NCBI RefSeq assembly: GCF_024662235.1
Contig: NZ_CP096276.1
Coordinates: 5,456,001 to 5,520,000, forward strand
DNA length: 64,000 nucleotides
Source: Pimelobacter simplex
GTDB taxonomy: Bacteria; Actinomycetota; Actinomycetes; Propionibacteriales; Nocardioidaceae
Direction of reading: 5' to 3'
Under the pieces are notes generated by a model that was not told the DNA's origin, did not search any database, and was given only the letters and a program-made list of their open reading frames with translations. Below, piece after piece: positions 59,978-64,000 of the stretch. Position numbers and translations under genes: made by a program. How positions within the stretch are numbered: position 1 is the first letter of the stretch; every line of letters begins with the position of its first letter.

Positions 59978-62900
59978 CGCTCCACGTTGCGCAGCTTGAC
60001 GCCCTCGTAGCCGCGGACCAGGTCCGGGAGCTCCGCCAGACGCACCGCCCGGTCGTACCCGGCGGGCGTGAGCTCCCGGGCCAGGTCGGCGACCAGCGTG
60101 CGGTAGTGGTCGCGCAGGTCGCGCTCCACCCGCCGTACGTGGGCGTAGCCGAACGGGTCGGCCGCCGTGCCGCGCAGGAACTTCATCCGGGCCAGGGCCC
60201 GCAGCGTGACGTGCGAGCGCGGGCCGAAGCCGACCTTCTTCTTGCGGCCCAGGGCGCGCAGCGCCGGCGGGTGCAGCTGGAAGGACACCGTGCCGCCGGG
60301 GTACGCCGCACCGGTCGACGCGACGAACGCCGGGTCGGTGAGCAGCCGGGCGACCTCGTACTCGTCCTTGTAGGCGGTCAGCTTGAACAGGTGACGCGCG
60401 ACGGCCTCGCTGAAGCGGGTCTCCGTCGTCACCGCCTGCTCGGCCCGGGCGATCGCGGCGACCACGTCGACGTAGGCGTCGGCGAGCCGCTCGTCCTGGT
60501 AGCCGACGAGGTCCGCGGCGCGGCGCTCGACCAGCCGCAGGACCTCGCCCTGCAGGCCCGAGGCGGCGACCGACGCGGGCACGACCGGCGTGCTCGCCGG
60601 GACCGGCGCGGCCGCGGCGGCGCCGGCGGCGTTGGCGGCGTGGAAGGCGGCCGGGTCGGTGACCGCGACGCGTCCCCAGCGGAAGGCGGCGACGTTGGCG
60701 GCGACGGCGGTGCCGTTGATCTCGATGGCCTCCTCGATCGCCGCGGCCGGCAGCAGCAGCGCACCGGTCTGGTAGGCGGCGCCGACCAGCAGGAAGTTGG
60801 CCGCGACCGTGTTGCCGAAGATCCGGTCCGCCGCCTCGAGGGCGTCGAAGTCGAAGAGCTCCTTGCTCGCCGTGCGGACCCGGGTGAGGAGGTCGCCGTC
60901 GTCGGGGTGCTGCACCGACGGGTCGTAGACCATGGCGCCCGTGGGGGTGCGGCTGGTCGAGACCACCGTGCGGGTCAGCGCCGTCGCGCCGTAGGCGAGG
61001 TTGCGGTCCTCGGCGAGGGTCAGCAGGTCGAAGCCGAGGAAGCAGTCGGCCGAGCCCGGGGTGAGCCGGTTGGCCGGCTCGAGCTCGCCGTCGGCGAACC
61101 GCAGGTGACCGGTGACCGGGCCCGCCTTCTGGCTCAGGCCGGTCTGGTCGAGCGACTCGACGCCGTAGCCGGCGCGCAGGGCGGCGGTGGCGAGCACCTG
61201 GTTGACGGTGACGATGCCGGTGCCGCCGATGCCGACCATGAAGACGTTCTGGGTCGTGGTGACCCGCTGCTCGGCGACGCTGGGGGCGGCGCTCGGCGGG
61301 GTCGGGTACGAGCGCTTGGCCTTGGCGGCCTTGGCGGTCTTGCCCGCCTGGGGTGCCTTGCGCCGGCGGCGGGGGGCGGTCTCGACCGTGACGAACGACG
61401 GGCAGTCGCCCTCGAGGCAGCTGTAGTCGGTGTTGCAGGAGGTCTGCTCGATGCGGGTCTTGCGGCCGTATTCGGTCTCGACGGGCTGCACCGAGAGGCA
61501 GTTGCTCTTGACGCCGCAGTCGCCGCAGCCCTCGCACACGGCCTCGTTGATGACGACGCGCTTGGTGCGGGTGGGCAGGGCGCCCCGCTTGCGCTGGCGG
61601 CGGGCGTCCGCGGCGCAGTGCTGGTCGTAGATCAGCACGGTGACGCCGGGGACCTCGCGCAGCATCTTCTGCGCCTCGTCGAGCCGGGTGCGGTCCCACA
61701 GCAGCGTGCCGGGGGCCAGGTCGCGGCGCTTGTGCCGGCTCGGCTCGTCGGCGCACACGACGATCTTGCGCACGCCCTCGGTGTGCAGCTTGCGGGTGAG
61801 CTGGGGGACGGTGAGCGCGCCCTCGGCGTCCTGGGCGCCGGTCATCGCGACGACGTCGTTGTAGAGCACCTTGTAGGTGATGTTGACGCCGGCCGCGATG
61901 CAGGCCTGGACGGCGAGCTGGGCGGAGTGGAAGAACGTGCCGTCGCCGACGTTCTGGAAGACGTGGCCGGCGTCGGTGAACCAGGCCTGGCCGATCCACT
62001 GCGCGCCCTCGCCGCCCATCTGGGTCAGGCCGGTGACCGCGCTGTCGTCGCGGTCGGAGACGGTGACCATGGCGTGGCAGCCGATGCCGCCGCCGCCCAT
62101 CGAGCCGTCGGGGATCGCGGTGGAGCGGTTGTGCGGGCAGCCGCTGCAGAAGTACGCCGACCGGCTGGTCGACAGCAGCGGCAGCGGGATCCGCTTGGCC
62201 GGCGGCGGCTGGAGCGCCACGGTGCCCTGGAGCAGGTGGCGCATCGGCGCCAGCAGGCGACCCGAGGTGAGCTCGCCGTCGGCGGGCACCAGCGTGAGGC
62301 CGGTGCTGTCCTTCTTGCCGAGCACCTGGGGTGCACCGGCCGTGCCGTAGAGGATGTCGCGGATCTGGGTCTCGACGAAGGACGTCTTGTCCTCGATCAC
62401 CACGAGGCGGTCGAGTCCCGCCGCGAACCGTCGTACGACGCCGGGCTCGACGGGGCTCATCAGGCCCAGCCGGAGCACCCGGATGCCGGCCGCGTGCAGC
62501 GCCTCGTCGGTGATGCCGAGGTCGGTCATCGCCTGGCGCATCGAGTCGTAGCAGCTGCCGGTGGCGACGAAGCCGGTCGTCGCGTGCGGCGGGTCGATCT
62601 CGACGCGGTCGATCCCGTTGGCCGCGGCGTAGGCGCGCGCCAGCTCGGTGCGGGGGCCGACGAGCTCGGCCTCGGTGGCCACGATCGCGGTCGGGCTGAC
62701 CACGAGGGGCTGCTGGCGGTAGGTGTAGGGGGCGCCGTTCCACTCGATCGAGGGGATGACCGGCGCGAGGTCGCCCACGGACGGGTCGACGACCCAGGCA
62801 CCGTCGGCGACGTCGGCGACGATCTTGAGCGCGACCACGCAGCCCGAGGTCCGCGACATCTCGATGCCGTGCAGGCCGAGGGTGACGATCTCCTCGGCGT

Positions 62901-63459
62901 TGCGCGGGAAGAGCACCGGGATGCCGAGCGCGGCCAGCGAGCGCTCGCTGACGGCCGGCACGGTCGACGACTTCGACGCCGGGTCGTCGCCGACCAGCAG
63001 CAGTGCGCCGCCGAGCGGGTGGACGCCGTACATGTTGGCGTGGCGGAGGGCGTCGGTGGCGCGGTCGAGGCCGGGGCCCTTGCCGTACCAGAAGCCGGTC
63101 ACGCCGTCGTGGGTGCGCCGGCCGAGCGGGAGCTCGATCTGGCTGCCCCACATCGAGGTGGCCGCGAGCTCCTCGTTGAGGCCGGGCACGAAGCGGATGT
63201 CGTTCTCGTCGAGCACGTCGCGCATCTCGCCGAGCATCTTGTCGAGACCGCCGAGCGGGCTGCCCTGGTAGCCGGAGATGAACGACGCCGTGCGCAGGCC
63301 GCGGCGCCGGTCGAGGGCGCGGTGCTCGACCAGGAGCCGGGCGATCGCCTGGACGCCGGTGAGCAGCATCGGCGGGCCGCCGGGGCGGTACCGGTCCGCG
63401 AGGTCGTACGACGCCGCGGGCTCGGGGCTCGTCGTGGGCCGGTCGATGAGCTCGGTCAT
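59920..63459 (-). CDS. Indolepyruvate:ferredoxin oxidoreductase family, single-chain (alpha plus gamma)
   Basis: A 1,179-aa ThDP and iron-sulfur enzyme. Residues about 25-420 are the IorA-type pyrimidine domain (F-I-S-G-Y-Q-G-S-P-L-G-G). Next comes the ThDP-binding part with G-G-G-G-I-G-C-H-A-M and N-V-G-D-G-T-F. A ferredoxin-like Cys cluster lies near residues 640-690 (C-E-G-C-G-D-C, C-N-T-D-Y-S-C, G-D-C). The gamma domain starts at V-F-M-V-G-I-G-G-T-G, and a C-terminal DUF6537-like region ends the protein. It oxidatively decarboxylates aryl- or branched-chain 2-oxoacids to acyl-CoA. It starts by ATGA overlap with the dehydrogenase upstream, which would supply 2-oxoacids from amino acids. 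Confidence 0.9.
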   Translation of the reverse strand: MTELIDRPTTSPEPAASYDLADRYRPGGPPMLLTGVQAIARLLVEHRALDRRRGLRTASFISGYQGSPLGGLDKMLGEMRDVLDENDIRFVPGLNEELAATSMWGSQIELPLGRRTHDGVTGFWYGKGPGLDRATDALRHANMYGVHPLGGALLLVGDDPASKSSTVPAVSERSLAALGIPVLFPRNAEEIVTLGLHGIEMSRTSGCVVALKIVADVADGAWVVDPSVGDLAPVIPSIEWNGAPYTYRQQPLVVSPTAIVATEAELVGPRTELARAYAAANGIDRVEIDPPHATTGFVATGSCYDSMRQAMTDLGITDEALHAAGIRVLRLGLMSPVEPGVVRRFAAGLDRLVVIEDKTSFVETQIRDILYGTAGAPQVLGKKDSTGLTLVPADGELTSGRLLAPMRHLLQGTVALQPPPAKRIPLPLLSTSRSAYFCSGCPHNRSTAIPDGSMGGGGIGCHAMVTVSDRDDSAVTGLTQMGGEGAQWIGQAWFTDAGHVFQNVGDGTFFHSAQLAVQACIAAGVNITYKVLYNDVVAMTGAQDAEGALTVPQLTRKLHTEGVRKIVVCADEPSRHKRRDLAPGTLLWDRTRLDEAQKMLREVPGVTVLIYDQHCAADARRQRKRGALPTRTKRVVINEAVCEGCGDCGVKSNCLSVQPVETEYGRKTRIEQTSCNTDYSCLEGDCPSFVTVETAPRRRRKAPQAGKTAKAAKAKRSYPTPPSAAPSVAEQRVTTTQNVFMVGIGGTGIVTVNQVLATAALRAGYGVESLDQTGLSQKAGPVTGHLRFADGELEPANRLTPGSADCFLGFDLLTLAEDRNLAYGATALTRTVVSTSRTPTGAMVYDPSVQHPDDGDLLTRVRTASKELFDFDALEAADRIFGNTVAANFLLVGAAYQTGALLLPAAAIEEAIEINGTAVAANVAAFRWGRVAVTDPAAFHAANAAGAAAAAPVPASTPVVPASVAASGLQGEVLRLVERRAADLVGYQDERLADAYVDVVAAIARAEQAVTTETRFSEAVARHLFKLTAYKDEYEVARLLTDPAFVASTGAAYPGGTVSFQLHPPALRALGRKKKVGFGPRSHVTLRALARMKFLRGTAADPFGYAHVRRVERDLRDHYRTLVADLARELTPAGYDRAVRLAELPDLVRGYEGVKLRNVERYVAELAELGVTPPAVKLA

Positions 63460-64000
63460 CCCCGCGCCTCCCGCGCCGGGGCCGCTGCCAGTCGCTCCGC
63501 GACCACCTCGGCCGCGACGTCGAGCGGGGTCCGGCCGCCGGCCGCCGAGCGGTCCAGGATGGTGCGGACCGTGTCGGCGATCGTGCCGACCTCGGCACGG
63601 ACCTCCTCGGGCGAGCGCTTCCAGATCTCGCCGCCGACCTGGATCAGGCCGCCGGCGTTGGCGACGTAGTCGGGGACCCAGGTGATCTCGCGGCCCTGGA
63701 GCAGGCCGGCGACCGAGGAGTCGAGCAGCTGGTTGTTGGCCGCGCCGCACACGACGGCGGCCTGCAGCGCCGCGACCGAGGCGGGCGTCAGGGTCGCGCC
63801 GAGCGCGCAGGGGGCGTAGACGTCGAGCGCCGCGTCGCGCACCGACGCCAGCACGGCGACCTCGGGGTGGCGCCCGACCAGGCGGGCGACCGAGTCGGCC
63901 GACGGGTCGGCCACGGAGACCCGGGCGCCCGCGTCGAGGAGCAGCGAGACCAGGTGGGTGCCGACCTTGCCGATGCCCTCGACGCCGACGGTGCGCCCGC
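63456..64000 (-). CDS. Leu/Phe/Val-type amino-acid dehydrogenase (5' part outside window)
   Basis: The frame is open to the window edge. On the minus strand the visible part begins in the NAD-binding domain (V-G-V-E-G-I-G-K-V-G-T-H-L), then Y-A-P-C-A-L-G-A-T-L, V-C-G-A-A-N-N-Q-L and V-P-D-Y-V-A-N-A-G-G, all hallmarks of leucine/phenylalanine dehydrogenases (ELFV family). The dimerisation and catalytic Lys region lies beyond base 64000. It deaminates an aliphatic or aromatic amino acid to the 2-oxoacid. Coupled to the IOR gene, it makes a two-step route from amino acid to acyl-CoA. Confidence 0.9.
   Translation of the reverse strand, partial: GRTVGVEGIGKVGTHLVSLLLDAGARVSVADPSADSVARLVGRHPEVAVLASVRDAALDVYAPCALGATLTPASVAALQAAVVCGAANNQLLDSSVAGLLQGREITWVPDYVANAGGLIQVGGEIWKRSPEEVRAEVGTIADTVRTILDRSAAGGRTPLDVAAEVVAERLAAAPAREARG

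Noticed and set aside
58574..63669. Very long open frames on both strands opposite or out of frame with the IOR gene
   Set aside because: The minus-strand frame at 59920-63459 has complete IOR motifs; the others show only biased composition.

Overview
The window reads as chromosome of a high-GC Gram-positive actinobacterium, most likely a Nocardioidaceae/Nocardioides-type organism (inference). The grounds are strong G/C bias at third codon positions, many GTG starts, ATGA/GTGA stop-start overlaps, apparently leaderless genes with a TANNNT box 6-8 nt before the start codon, a WhiB-like gene, a SigE-family ECF sigma factor and large secreted repeat proteins. About fifty genes are packed tightly, no gap exceeds 300 bases, and I saw no rRNA, tRNA, CRISPR array or insertion sequence.

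Region A (1-14661) is a catabolic locus. A metal-dependent amidohydrolase (5' truncated) leads a run of overlapping genes: a ribose-type ABC importer (permease, lipoprotein, and an unusual ATPase-permease fusion), a Dabb protein, an M24 peptidase-fold enzyme with a Cys at one metal-ligand position, a 3-hydroxyisobutyrate-dehydrogenase-like enzyme and a ketopantoate-reductase-like enzyme. Convergent to it, a GntR/FCD repressor and a VOC protein are divergent from a fused E1(alpha-beta) 2-oxoacid dehydrogenase plus its E2. Two identical AATGTATCCATT boxes overlap the two divergent -10 regions and are probably the GntR operators. The substrate is unknown.

Region B (14728-18064) holds a CARDB secreted protein, a P-loop kinase-like protein, and a MerR regulator fused to sliding-clamp (DnaN-like) domains with a small companion gene.

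Region C (18061-36703) looks like a peptide or acyl-peptide locus: LysR, M20 dipeptidase, S9 peptidase, BAAT/acyl-CoA thioesterase-family hydrolase and a GntR regulator; then, after an ECF sigma/Kelch membrane pair, a dipeptide-type ABC importer, acyl-CoA ligase, PaaI thioesterase, MDR reductase, VOC protein and a cysteine-synthase-fold PLP enzyme. An identical 17-bp box (ACATGTTTATCAACATG) stands before the peptidase operon and before the importer operon 6 kb away, tying them into one regulon.

Region D (36720-50835) carries two giant exported proteins (1,491 and 2,000 aa) flanking a LuxR regulator and an MFS transporter. The second giant ends in an apparently complete class F-like sortase domain. 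A perfect 20-bp inverted repeat lies at the end of the LuxR gene.

Region E (50885-64000) has a nucleotidyltransferase-like protein, a DUF1275 membrane protein, an amphi-Trp protein, an NCS1 nucleobase-type transporter, a frameshifted WhiB gene, a MerR+XRE+cupin regulator, and a tightly coupled catabolic operon (alpha/beta hydrolase, SnoaL-like, LLM flavin oxidoreductase, a 44-codon ORF, DUF1028, M20 deacylase). A shared 21-bp element overlaps the promoters of both the transporter and the operon. The window closes with a fused indolepyruvate:ferredoxin oxidoreductase and a truncated Leu/Phe-type dehydrogenase on the minus strand.

The best candidates for something undescribed are the sortase-tailed repeat protein, the MerR-clamp fusion, and the NCS1/LLM/DUF1028/M20 pathway with its double-HTH cupin regulator.
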